A stretch of 64,000 nt of DNA from Bradyrhizobium prioriisuperbiae. GTDB lineage: Bacteria > Pseudomonadota > Alphaproteobacteria > Rhizobiales > Xanthobacteraceae. A program made the translations under genes and the position numbers. Numbering within the stretch: the stretch's first letter is position 1; each line of letters opens with the position of its first letter. The stretch lies in NCBI RefSeq assembly GCF_032397745.1, contig NZ_CP135921.1:2604001-2668000 (forward strand), written 5' to 3'. Shown piece by piece: positions 18,310 to 26,160 of this stretch. Below the pieces are notes generated by a model. The model did not search any database, was not told the origin of the DNA, and worked only from the letters and a program-made list of their open reading frames with translations.

Positions 18310-18945
18310 ATGTCCGACGCGGTCACACAGCACAGTGCCTTGCTCGGTCCGGAGGCCGCCATCGTGGCGGCGCTGGGCGCGCGGTCGCTCGTGCTGGTCG
18401 GCATGATGGGTGTCGGCAAATCCACCGTCGGGCGGCGGCTGGCCACCCGGCTGCGGCTGCCGTTCGCCGACGCCGACCACGAGATCGAGGTGGCGCACGC
18501 CGGCATGACCATTCCGGAAATCTTCGCCGACCATGGTGAGCCGTATTTCCGCGATGGCGAGGCACGGGTGATCGCGCGGCTGCTCGATGGCGCGCCCGGC
18601 GTGCTGGCCACCGGCGGCGGCGCGTTCATGCGCGAGGAGACCCGCGACCGCATCCGCGCCAAGGCGGTGTCGATCTGGCTGCGCGCCGATGCCGACGTAA
18701 TCCTGCGCCGGGTCAAGCGGCGGGTCGATCGCCCGCTGCTGCAGACCGACGACCCGGCGGCGACCATCCAGCGGCTCATCGATCTGCGTTATCCGGTGTA
18801 TGAGCAGGCCGACCTGACCGTGCTGTCGCGCGACGAGCCGCACGACAAGGTCGTCAACGAGTGCATCGATGCGTTGTATGATCATCTCTGCCGCAGCAAT
18901 GTTCCGACGCAATTAAGCGAGCTTCCCTTGAGTGACATGCAATGA
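18310..18945 (+). CDS. aroK: Shikimate kinase
   Basis: AroK phosphorylates shikimate with ATP on the path to chorismate and aromatic amino acids. Walker A is GMMGVGKST, followed by FADADHEIEVAHAGMTIPEIF with the shikimate-binding Asp. GEPYFRDGEARV and LATGGGAFM complete the substrate site, and the lid region holds RVDRPLLQT. The start at 18310 (MSDAVTQH) matches the usual beginning in relatives. ATG 18241 would add 23 residues. The product is about 211 residues. The stop overlaps the aroB start by four bases, a conserved pairing. Confidence 0.95.
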   Translation: MSDAVTQHSALLGPEAAIVAALGARSLVLVGMMGVGKSTVGRRLATRLRLPFADADHEIEVAHAGMTIPEIFADHGEPYFRDGEARVIARLLDGAPGVLATGGGAFMREETRDRIRAKAVSIWLRADADVILRRVKRRVDRPLLQTDDPAATIQRLIDLRYPVYEQADLTVLSRDEPHDKVVNECIDALYDHLCRSNVPTQLSELPLSDMQ

Positions 18946-20081
18946 CCGCGCCGCTGAAACAGTCCGCCCCCATCACGGTTGAGGTGGCGCTGGGCGAGCG
19001 GGCCTACGACATCATCATCGGCCGTGACGTGCTGGGCTCGCTGGGGCGACGGATCGCGGCGTTGCGCCCCGGTGCGCGCACCGCCATCGTCACCGATCAT
19101 ACCGTGGCGAAGCACTGGCTTGCGCCCACCGAAGCGGTGCTGGCCGAGGCCGGAATCACCACCTCGCGCATCGTGGTCGGCGAGGGTGAGGCGTCGAAAA
19201 CCTATGGCGTGCTGCAGGACGTCTGCGAAGGCCTGATCGCCGCGAAAATCGAGCGCAACGATCTCGTGGTCGCGCTCGGCGGTGGCGTGGTCGGCGATCT
19301 CGCCGGTTTTGCCGCATCGATTGTCCGCCGTGGCCTCGATTTCGTGCAGGTGCCGACATCGCTGCTGGCGCAGGTCGATTCCTCAGTCGGCGGCAAGACC
19401 GGGATCAATTCCCCGCAGGGCAAGAATCTGGTTGGCATGTTTCACCAGCCGGTGCTGGTGGTGGCCGACACCGCAGTGCTGGACACGCTGTCGCCGCGCC
19501 AGTTCCGCGCCGGTTATGCTGAGGTCGCCAAATATGGCTTGCTCGGCGATGCTGGCTTTTTCGCTTGGCTGGAAGCCAATCACGCCGAGATCGTCGCCGG
19601 CGGCAGTGCCCGCGAACACGCCATCGCCACCAGTTGCCGCGCCAAGGCGGCGATCGTGGCGCGGGACGAGCGCGAAACCGGCGAGCGCGCGCTGCTCAAT
19701 CTCGGCCACACCTTTGGCCATGCGCTGGAGGCTGCGACCGGCTTCTCCGATCGTCTGTTCCACGGCGAGGGCGTCTCGATCGGCATGGTGCTGGCGGCGC
19801 AGCTCTCCGCGGAGCTCGGCCTGATTGGCGCTGCGGATGTGATCCGCATCGAACAGCATCTTGCCACCGTCGGGCTGCCGATCCATCTGCAGGATATCGC
19901 CGGTTTTCGGCAGGAAGGCCTTGCCGATGCCGACGCGCTGATGGCGCTGATGGCCCAGGACAAGAAGGTCAAGCGCGGCCGGCTGACGTTCATTCTGCTG
20001 CAAGCGATCGGCCAGGCCGTGATCCGTTCCGATGTCGAGCCTGTGGTGGTGCGCGACTTCCTCGCGCGTAAACTCGGATGA
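18942..20081 (+). CDS. aroB: 3-dehydroquinate synthase
   Basis: AroB cyclises DAHP to 3-dehydroquinate, using NAD and a divalent metal, in the second step of the shikimate pathway. The 379-residue product shows the NAD-binding GGGVVGDLAGFAASI near residues 109-123. It also has VPTSLLAQVDSSVGGKTGIN, PRQFRAGYAEVAKYG and the metal-ligand block LNLGHTFGHALE with a later FHGEGVSIGM. ATGA overlap with aroK implies coupling. The CBS-domain membrane protein follows after 18 bases and may share the transcript. Confidence 0.97.
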   Translation: MTAPLKQSAPITVEVALGERAYDIIIGRDVLGSLGRRIAALRPGARTAIVTDHTVAKHWLAPTEAVLAEAGITTSRIVVGEGEASKTYGVLQDVCEGLIAAKIERNDLVVALGGGVVGDLAGFAASIVRRGLDFVQVPTSLLAQVDSSVGGKTGINSPQGKNLVGMFHQPVLVVADTAVLDTLSPRQFRAGYAEVAKYGLLGDAGFFAWLEANHAEIVAGGSAREHAIATSCRAKAAIVARDERETGERALLNLGHTFGHALEAATGFSDRLFHGEGVSIGMVLAAQLSAELGLIGAADVIRIEQHLATVGLPIHLQDIAGFRQEGLADADALMALMAQDKKVKRGRLTFILLQAIGQAVIRSDVEPVVVRDFLARKLG

Positions 20082-20099
20082 TGCGGCGATAAGCGCAAT

Positions 20100-21410
20100 A
20101 TGTACTGGCTTGCATTCGCGATCGTGATCGGCCTGCTGTTCGTCTCCGCCTTCTTCTCGGCGAGTGAGACGGCGCTGACGGGTTCGTCCCGCGCCAGCAT
20201 GCTGCGGCTGCAGAAGCAGGGCAGCCGCGAGGCCGGCATCGTCAGCTCGCTGCTCAATGCGCGTGAGCGCATGATCGGCGCGCTGCTGCTGGGCAACAAC
20301 ATCGCCAATATCGGCGCCTCGGCGCTCGCCACCGGCATCTTCACCGCCTGGTTCGGCGATGTCGGCGTGCTGTATGCGACCGGCGCCATGACCGTGCTGG
20401 TGGTGATTTTCGCCGAGGTGCTGCCGAAGACCGTGGCGATCAATGCGCCGGATCGTGTGTCGCTCGCGGTGGCGCGGCCGATGAAGCTGCTGGTCATGCT
20501 GCTGGCGCCGCTGTTGGCGGTGATCGAAGCGGTGGTGCGGGTGCTGATGCGAATTCTCGGCATTCCGATCGGCGTCAATCAGCCGCTGCTGTCGCCGACC
20601 GAGCGGCTGCGAGGCGCCGTGGATCTCATGCATCACGAGGGCGGTGTCGAGAAGCATGATCGCGACATGCTCGGCGGGCTGCTCGATCTGCAGGAGCTTC
20701 AGGTTTCGGACGTGATGGTTCACCGCACCGAAATGGTGCTCATCAATGCCAACCTGCCATCGGAAGATCTGGTGCGCGAGGTACTTGCCACCGAGTACAC
20801 CCGCATTCCCTTGTGGCGCGACAAGCCGGAAAACATCGTCGGCGTGCTGCATGCGAAGGATCTGCTGCGCGCCATCCGCGCCGCCGACGGCGACATCGCG
20901 AAGATCGATGTTGCGGCGATCGCTGCGCCGCCCTGGTTCGTGCCGGAGATGCGGCCGCTGTCGGAGCAGCTCAAGGCGTTCCGCCGCCGCAAGACCCACT
21001 TCGCCCTGGTCGTCGATGAGTATGGCGAGGTCGAGGGCCTGGTGACGCTGGAAGATATTCTGGAAGAAATCGTCGGCGATATTTCCGACGAGCACGATGT
21101 GGTGGTGGCCGGCGTGCGCGCCCAGGCTGACGGCTCGGTGGTGGTCGACGGCTCGGTGCCGATCCGCGACCTCAACCGCGCCATGGACTGGCGTCTGCCG
21201 GACGAAGAGGCGACCACGATTGCCGGCCTCGTCATTCACGAAGCGCGATCAATTCCCGAGCGCGGCCAGAGCTTCACGTTCCACGGCTTCCGGTTCCGCG
21301 TGCTGCGGCGGGAGCGCAACCGCATCACCGCATTGCGCATCGTGCCGGTGCCCGGCGAAGTCGAGATCACCGCTCCGGCCAAGAAGCGTCGCGCCGGCTC
21401 GTCGTTCTGA
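20100..21410 (+). CDS. CNNM/CBS-domain membrane protein (hemolysin C / CorC-like family)
   Basis: The 436-residue protein has an N-terminal DUF21/CNNM membrane domain with about four hydrophobic spans, including LFVSAFFSASETALTGSSRA, LLLGNNIANIGASALAT and VFAEVLPKTVAINAP-like text. A CBS pair follows (VSDVMVHRTEMVLI, YTRIPLWRDKPENIVGVLHAKDLL), and then a CorC_HlyC domain with VDEYGEVEGLVTLEDILEEIVG. Such proteins are linked to Mg or Co efflux. The old name hemolysin reflects history, not proven lysis. It follows aroB closely and is probably in the same operon. Confidence 0.92.
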   Translation: MYWLAFAIVIGLLFVSAFFSASETALTGSSRASMLRLQKQGSREAGIVSSLLNARERMIGALLLGNNIANIGASALATGIFTAWFGDVGVLYATGAMTVLVVIFAEVLPKTVAINAPDRVSLAVARPMKLLVMLLAPLLAVIEAVVRVLMRILGIPIGVNQPLLSPTERLRGAVDLMHHEGGVEKHDRDMLGGLLDLQELQVSDVMVHRTEMVLINANLPSEDLVREVLATEYTRIPLWRDKPENIVGVLHAKDLLRAIRAADGDIAKIDVAAIAAPPWFVPEMRPLSEQLKAFRRRKTHFALVVDEYGEVEGLVTLEDILEEIVGDISDEHDVVVAGVRAQADGSVVVDGSVPIRDLNRAMDWRLPDEEATTIAGLVIHEARSIPERGQSFTFHGFRFRVLRRERNRITALRIVPVPGEVEITAPAKKRRAGSSF

Positions 21411-21476
21411 AAAAGCCGTTTTTGAGTAAAGTCGTTCCAGGCGATAAGATATTAAGCGCGATCAGGCGCTAAGTGG

Positions 21477-21752
21477 TCAGGCCCCGTTTTCGCCCGGCGC
21501 CAGCGGCTTGAGCGCCAAAGCGTGAACGTTTGCAGCGAGTTCGGCGGCCAGCAGCGAATTAATCATGCGATGGCGTTCGATCCGGCTCTTGCCAGCGAAC
21601 GCGTTTGACACGATATAAACTCGGAAATGTGTCTCACCGCCCGGCCGATGCCCGGCGTGGCCTTCATGAAGATGGGATTCATCAGTGACGTCGAGGCTGG
21701 CGGGAGCGAAAGCTTCGGTCAACTTCTTCGTGATGTTATCTTTGGTCGTCAT
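21477..21752 (-). CDS. BolA family protein
   Basis: This 91-residue protein belongs to the BolA group. It has the helix-strand opening NITKKLTEAFAPASLDVTDES, the HxxH-like stretch HLHEGHAGHRPGGETHFRVYIVS, and FAGKSRIERHRMINSLLAAEL near the recognition helix. BolA proteins bind iron-sulfur clusters together with monothiol glutaredoxins and influence iron sensing or cell shape. ATG 21752 is chosen by homology and an upstream extension to 21815 has no family match. It is divergent from the J-domain protein gene, and this BolA/J-protein pairing is typical of the bacterial family. Confidence 0.92.
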   Translation of the reverse strand: MTTKDNITKKLTEAFAPASLDVTDESHLHEGHAGHRPGGETHFRVYIVSNAFAGKSRIERHRMINSLLAAELAANVHALALKPLAPGENGA

Positions 21753-21830
21753 GATCGCGAGGCGGGCCACACTGAAACTAACGGGTCGCACTGAAAACGG
21801 GTCACAGATCGTCACGATTGACAGGATTCG

Positions 21831-21846
21831 TTACCGTCTGCGGTAA
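21831..21846. promoter_or_regulatory. Perfect inverted repeat TTACCG-N4-CGGTAA upstream of the J-domain gene
   Basis: A six-base dyad with a four-base centre lies immediately before a TATACT-like -10 at 21851, between the divergent bolA-type and J-domain genes. The position suits a repressor operator or a hairpin at the transcript start. No known regulator site was recognised. Confidence 0.35.
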
Positions 21847-21922
21847 GTGCTATACTAGCTAAGCACATTAACTTGCGTGTCAAGGACTTGAAGGTTTTCG
21901 CGTCGCGGGGTCATAGTCGCTG

Positions 21923-22561
21923 ATGGATTCGGATTCAAAATTCTTCGATAAAATTCGCATCAAACCGCGTACGGCGCAAAAGCAGCCGAAAGTACGCGAG
22001 GAGGTGGCGATGTGCGGTTGGCCGGGCTGCAAGAAGCCGGGCCCGCATCGTGCGCCAAAGGGGCGCGGCCAGGAGCGCGATTACTGGAATTTCTGCGTCG
22101 ACCACGTGCGCGAGTACAACGCGTCCTACAACTATTTCTCCGGCATGAGCGATGATGCGGTTGCGCGTTACCAGAAGGATGCGCTGACCGGCCATCGCCC
22201 GACCTGGAAGATGGGCGCCAATGGTGGCGTGAAGGGCAAGCCGAAACCGGAAGATCTCGAGGGCGCCGCCGATCCGTTCAGCGTGTTCAGCGAATTGAAC
22301 GGTCGCGGCAGCTGGCGTCCGGGCCCCGGAAGCGGCGCTGAGGCCAAGGCCGAGACGCGCAAAATCTTCAACGCCGAGCGCAAGGCGCTGCAGGTGATGG
22401 GGCTTTCGGGTTCCGTGACCACGGAGGAGATCAAGGCCAAGTACAAGTTGCTGGTGAAGCAGCATCATCCCGATGCCAATGGCGGCGATCGTTCCACCGA
22501 AGATCGCCTGATCGAGATCATCAAGGCCTACAACTATCTGAAGACCGTTCCGCGCACCTGA
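21923..22561 (+). CDS. C-terminal J-domain protein (DnaJ-like co-chaperone)
   Basis: The 212-residue protein has its J domain at the C-terminus. It has the helix VTTEEIKAKYKLLVKQ, then the HPD triad in HHPDANGGD near residues 182-184, then LIEIIKAYNYLKT. The HPD loop stimulates Hsp70 ATPase. The N-terminal 150 residues have a possible small metal knuckle (MCGWPGCKKPGPHRAPKG, and WNFCVDHVREYN), an arrangement seen in alphaproteobacterial relatives but without a known job. The Hsp70 partner and client are unknown. It is divergent from the BolA gene. Confidence 0.88.
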   Translation: MDSDSKFFDKIRIKPRTAQKQPKVREEVAMCGWPGCKKPGPHRAPKGRGQERDYWNFCVDHVREYNASYNYFSGMSDDAVARYQKDALTGHRPTWKMGANGGVKGKPKPEDLEGAADPFSVFSELNGRGSWRPGPGSGAEAKAETRKIFNAERKALQVMGLSGSVTTEEIKAKYKLLVKQHHPDANGGDRSTEDRLIEIIKAYNYLKTVPRT

Positions 22562-22566
22562 ATTTT

Positions 22567-22680
22567 CTCCTCATAGTGAGGAGCGGCCTTTTGGCCGCGT
22601 CTCGAACCATGAGGCCTGAGCTTTTCAACTTGGCCTCATCCTTCGAGACGCCCGCTGCGCGAGTTCCTCAAGATGAGGAG
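22567..22680. repeat. Bipartite palindromic repeat, CTCCTCAT family, copy 1
   Basis: About 114 bases bounded by CTCCTCAT and ATGAGGAG. They contain GCGGCC/GGCCGC and GCCCGC-type hairpins and two inverted GTCTCGAA / TTCGAGAC blocks. It follows directly after the J-domain gene stop. Two relatives occur at 29718 and 60890. This family is, to my knowledge, very abundant in Bradyrhizobium-like genomes. Confidence 0.85.
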
Positions 22681-22705
22681 CTGCCTCCAACGCGACGCAA
22701 TCTAA

Positions 22706-23797
22706 CTACTTCGGCATCGGCCCCACATAAGCCGAGCTCGGCCTGATCAGCCGGCCGCCGCGTTGCTGTTCGCGGGCGTGCGCGGTCCAGCCGGCGGCGC
22801 GGGCGACCGCGAAGATCGGCGTAAACGCCTGCCGCGGGATCGCCAGCGCGTCGAGCAGGATCGCGGTGAAGAACTCCACATTGGTGTCGAGCGGGCGGTT
22901 GGGTTTCTCTCGCCGCAGCGCCTCGCGCGCATATGCTTCCACTTCTCCGGCGAACGGCAGATCTGTGCCGTTGCCCGCGAGCCGCTCGATTGCGCCCTTC
23001 AGTACGTCGGCGCGGGGATCGCGCACCCGGTAGATGCGGTGGCCAAAGCCCATCAGCCGTTCGCCGCGCTTCAGCGCGTCATCGATCCAGGGCTGGATCC
23101 GCTCGCGGTCGCCGATCGCGTCCAGCATTTCCAGCACCGGCTCCGGCGCACCGCCATGCAGCGGGCCGGTCAGCGCGCAATAGCCGGCGGTGATGGAGGC
23201 GAACAGGTCGGCGTGGGTCGAGGCCACCACGCGGGTCGCGAATGTCGAGGCGTTCATGCCGTGATCGCAGACCGTGACAAGATAAGCGTCGAGCGCTGTG
23301 GCTTCGCGGGCGTCCGGCTTGCGGCCATGGATCATCGCCAGCGTGTCGGCGGCATGACCCGCGGTGGCGTCCGGTGCAATCGGCGCCGCTCCTTTCGCGC
23401 GCTGCACCAGCGCGCCCGCGATCACCGGCAGTGCGCCGACAATGGTGGCTTCATGGGTCAGCCCGTTCTCGGTGCGCAGGGCGGCGATCCCGGCGCGAAA
23501 GCCGTCGACGATCGACAGTCCCTCGGCGGCCGCGAGCAGCACAGGCAGCCGGGCAAAGGCGCGTTCACGTGCAGCGCCGAGTGCGGCCCGCACTGCGGCC
23601 TCGCCAATCGGCTGCCCCGTCGCGCCGCTCCACAGCCGGGCCGTCACGCCCTCGAAACTCGATTTGCGAGCGAGGTCGCCGATCTTTTCGCCGGCGATGA
23701 TCAGTTCGCCCCGCTCGCCGTCGACATGGCTGAGCACGGTTTCGGCGGCCGGGATGCCGTCGAGGCCGATCGGGGTTTTGCCGAGCTGGATGGTCAT
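22706..23797 (-). CDS. Citrate synthase / methylcitrate synthase family enzyme (CitA-like)
   Basis: Citrate synthase family enzymes condense acetyl- or propionyl-CoA with oxaloacetate. The 363-residue product has the substrate-site blocks DHGMNASTFATRVVAST, GPLHGGAPEPV (first catalytic His) and LMGFGHRIYRVRDPRA (second His). In the third position it has NVEFFTAILLDAL, where Glu replaces the usual Asp of NVDF. The Mycobacterium CitA protein has the same NVEF form as I recall it, so this is a natural subfamily rather than a broken enzyme. It diverges from a MerR-fused paralogue, which may regulate it. Confidence 0.9.
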   Translation of the reverse strand: MTIQLGKTPIGLDGIPAAETVLSHVDGERGELIIAGEKIGDLARKSSFEGVTARLWSGATGQPIGEAAVRAALGAARERAFARLPVLLAAAEGLSIVDGFRAGIAALRTENGLTHEATIVGALPVIAGALVQRAKGAAPIAPDATAGHAADTLAMIHGRKPDAREATALDAYLVTVCDHGMNASTFATRVVASTHADLFASITAGYCALTGPLHGGAPEPVLEMLDAIGDRERIQPWIDDALKRGERLMGFGHRIYRVRDPRADVLKGAIERLAGNGTDLPFAGEVEAYAREALRREKPNRPLDTNVEFFTAILLDALAIPRQAFTPIFAVARAAGWTAHAREQQRGGRLIRPSSAYVGPMPK

Positions 23798-23887
23798 GGT
23801 CGATCTCCTTTGGGGTCCAATTCTTTGGTTCCAGAGAGAAAATCGACCTGCTCGACAGATTGATCAATCTTGATTATATAAATCAAT

Positions 23888-25102
23888 ATGAAAAAATCCG
23901 GCTCCCTTTATCTGTCGGCCCGGGAGGCGTCGGCCGAACTCGCGGTCGCTCCGGCCACGCTCTATGCCTATGTCAGCCGCGGCCTGATCCGCTCGGAGCC
24001 GACCACGGATTCGCGCAGCCGCCGTTATCGCGCCGAGGATGTGCGCGCGCTGAAGGAGCGCCGCGTGCCCTCGCCGGAGCCGCGCGGCCTGAAGAGTTTC
24101 GATGCCGATCTGCCGGTGCTGGACTCCGCAATCGCGACCATCACCGAAGACGGCCCGATCTATCGCGGTGTGAACTGCATCACCCTTGCCGAGACCGATA
24201 CGCTGGAACACGCGGCGACGCTGTTGTGGGACGCGACCAACGTCGATCCGTTCACAGTGGACAACCGCCCGGTGATCTCCGAGCCGATGCGCGCGATCGC
24301 GACGGCGGCGCGAAATGCCGCGCCGATCGATCGTGCCATTGCCGTGCTGGCGCTGGCGGCCGGCGCCGATCCGCAGGCCTTCACCCGCGCGCCTGATGGG
24401 CGGGCCATGGTCGGTGGCCGCATCCTGCGGCTGGTGGTCGGCTTCATGCTCAACAGCGAGCCGTCGTCGGATCTGCTGCATCAGCAGATCGCGCGCGCCT
24501 GGGCGCCTCATGACAAGGCGGCGCCGGATCTGATTCGCCGCGTCCTGGTGCTGCTCGCCGATCATGAATTGAACGCATCCACGTTCACCGTGCGCTGTGC
24601 AGCTTCTACGGGCCTGAACCTCTATGATGCGACCATCGCAGGCCTCGCGGCGCTGAAGGGGCCGAAGCACGGCGGCGCCAGCGCGCTGTCGGCGCAACTG
24701 GTGCGCTCGCTTGCCGACGTCGATCTCGCCGAGGTCGTCCGCGAGCGGGTGGCGCTGGGTGAGCGTTTCCCGGGCTTTGGGCACGGCGTCTACAAGCTCG
24801 GCGATCCGCGCGCCCACATGCTGCTGCGGGCACTGGCGAAGGCCGGTGCCGCAGATCGTTTCACGCAAGAGATTCCCGCGCGGGTGCTGGAAGCGACGGG
24901 AGAGTTCGTCAATATCGACTATGCGCTGGCGGTGCTGACCCACGCCTTGCGCATGCCGGTGGGCAGCGAACTTGCGCTGTTCGCCATGGCGCGGACGGTG
25001 GGATGGATCGCGCACGCCAGCGAACAGTTGCGCAGCGGCGGCCTGATTCGTCCGCGCGCGCGTTACATCGGTCCGGTGCCGGGGCGTCGCGCGCATTCCT
25101 GA
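23888..25102 (+). CDS. Citrate-synthase-domain protein with N-terminal MerR-like DNA-binding domain
   Basis: The 404-residue protein begins with a MerR-like helix-turn-helix (LYLSAREASAELAVAPATLYAYVSRGLI, then RYRAEDVRALKERR). From about residue 70 it continues as a citrate synthase domain. The expected catalytic positions survive as GPKHGGASA, GFGHGVYKLGDPRA and VNIDYALAVL, giving His, His and Asp. The Arg after the second His, normally GFGHR, is Gly. The 90-base gap to the divergent citrate synthase suggests it may sense a CoA ester or oxaloacetate and control its neighbour. Whether it is still an enzyme is open. Confidence 0.88.
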   Translation: MKKSGSLYLSAREASAELAVAPATLYAYVSRGLIRSEPTTDSRSRRYRAEDVRALKERRVPSPEPRGLKSFDADLPVLDSAIATITEDGPIYRGVNCITLAETDTLEHAATLLWDATNVDPFTVDNRPVISEPMRAIATAARNAAPIDRAIAVLALAAGADPQAFTRAPDGRAMVGGRILRLVVGFMLNSEPSSDLLHQQIARAWAPHDKAAPDLIRRVLVLLADHELNASTFTVRCAASTGLNLYDATIAGLAALKGPKHGGASALSAQLVRSLADVDLAEVVRERVALGERFPGFGHGVYKLGDPRAHMLLRALAKAGAADRFTQEIPARVLEATGEFVNIDYALAVLTHALRMPVGSELALFAMARTVGWIAHASEQLRSGGLIRPRARYIGPVPGRRAHS

Positions 25103-25112
25103 TTGGTTTTCG

Positions 25113-26033
25113 TCAGGCGGTCTTGCCGTTGCTGAGGTCGGCGGCCGATCGGGTCGTCACCGTGATGAAATTGCGCACCAGCTCAAGGTTGCTGGTCCGG
25201 CGATAGGCGAGATAAAGCGGCAGCGGCGGCAATGCATCCGGCGCCAGCGATCGGTAAACCACGGACTCGCGATGCAGCACCTGGATGGAGTGCGGCACCA
25301 GCGAAAGCCCGCGCCCCGCGGCGACCAGATTGATCGCCGCCACCATGCGATGCACTTCATCGACTACGTGGAATGACAGGCCGGCGGCAGCGAAGGCCCG
25401 CTCGATGCCGGTGAAAATGCCGGGGCCGTCCGGGCGCCGGTAGACCACGAAATTCTGGTCCGACAGCATTTCCAGCGTCACCGGCTTTGACGGCGCGCGC
25501 GCGAGCGGATGGTCACGCGGGATCGCCGCGACCATTGTCTCCTCCGCCAGCACGGCGCTGGTCAGGTCCGGAAATTCGCGCGCCGAAATGTGCAGAAACG
25601 CCGCATCGACGCGCTTCTGCCGCAGCGCCAGGATCAGCTCGTAAGTCTCGCGCTCCTCGACCGTGATTTCCGCCAGCGGATAGGCGTTGCGGAAGGCCCG
25701 CAACATCTTTGGTGTCCAGGGATGCAGCGAGGCGGAGCTGGTGAAGCCGACATTGAGACATCCGCGCTCACCCCGGTCGAAGCGCCGGACATGATCGACG
25801 GCGTCGTTGACGCGCGCGAGCAGGTCCAGGGCATCGGTGAGAAACACCTTGCCGGCTGCATTGAGGCTGATGCGCTTGGCCGCGCGGTCGAACAGCGCGA
25901 CTCCAAGCTCCTGTTCAAGGGCTCTGATCTGCTGACCGAGCGGTGGCTGCTGGATGCCAAGGCGTTCGGCAGCCTTGGTCACGCTGCCTTCTTCCGCCAC
26001 GGCCACGAAGTAGCGCAGATGCCGTAATTCCAT
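25113..26033 (-). CDS. LysR family transcriptional regulator (divergent from the NicC-like gene)
   Basis: The 306-residue protein opens MELRHLRYFVAVAEEGSVTKAAERLGI with QPPLGQQIRALEQELG as recognition helix. Its effector domain reads LNVGFTSSASLHPWTPKMLRAFR. This opening and the domain sequence resemble the BenM/CatM branch of LysR regulators that respond to aromatic acids and their ring-cleavage products. It diverges from the monooxygenase at 26161 across 127 bases containing AT-rich sequence, which fits a shared promoter region. It is convergent with the MerR-citrate synthase gene. Inducer identity is inference. Confidence 0.92.
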   Translation of the reverse strand: MELRHLRYFVAVAEEGSVTKAAERLGIQQPPLGQQIRALEQELGVALFDRAAKRISLNAAGKVFLTDALDLLARVNDAVDHVRRFDRGERGCLNVGFTSSASLHPWTPKMLRAFRNAYPLAEITVEERETYELILALRQKRVDAAFLHISAREFPDLTSAVLAEETMVAAIPRDHPLARAPSKPVTLEMLSDQNFVVYRRPDGPGIFTGIERAFAAAGLSFHVVDEVHRMVAAINLVAAGRGLSLVPHSIQVLHRESVVYRSLAPDALPPLPLYLAYRRTSNLELVRNFITVTTRSAADLSNGKTA

Positions 26034-26160
26034 GGGCGATTCCAACGAGTGTAAGTTAGAACTTATAACATCCTAATATAGGATAAAATGGATATTTTAC
26101 ATCCAATTTCGCCGCCGATAACGTCCCCCGCAACGACATTCAGTTTTTGGGAGGACGACA

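Noticed and set aside
19383..21239. A 618-codon open frame on the minus strand across aroB and the CBS-domain gene
   Set aside because: It lies antisense to two clear plus-strand genes, and its translation is low-complexity His/Arg/Asp-rich text typical of reversed high-GC coding sequence. It matches no family.
20100..21410. Haemolysin toxin
   Set aside because: The family name is historical. The DUF21, CBS and CorC_HlyC domains point to a membrane protein linked to divalent cations, with no toxin feature.
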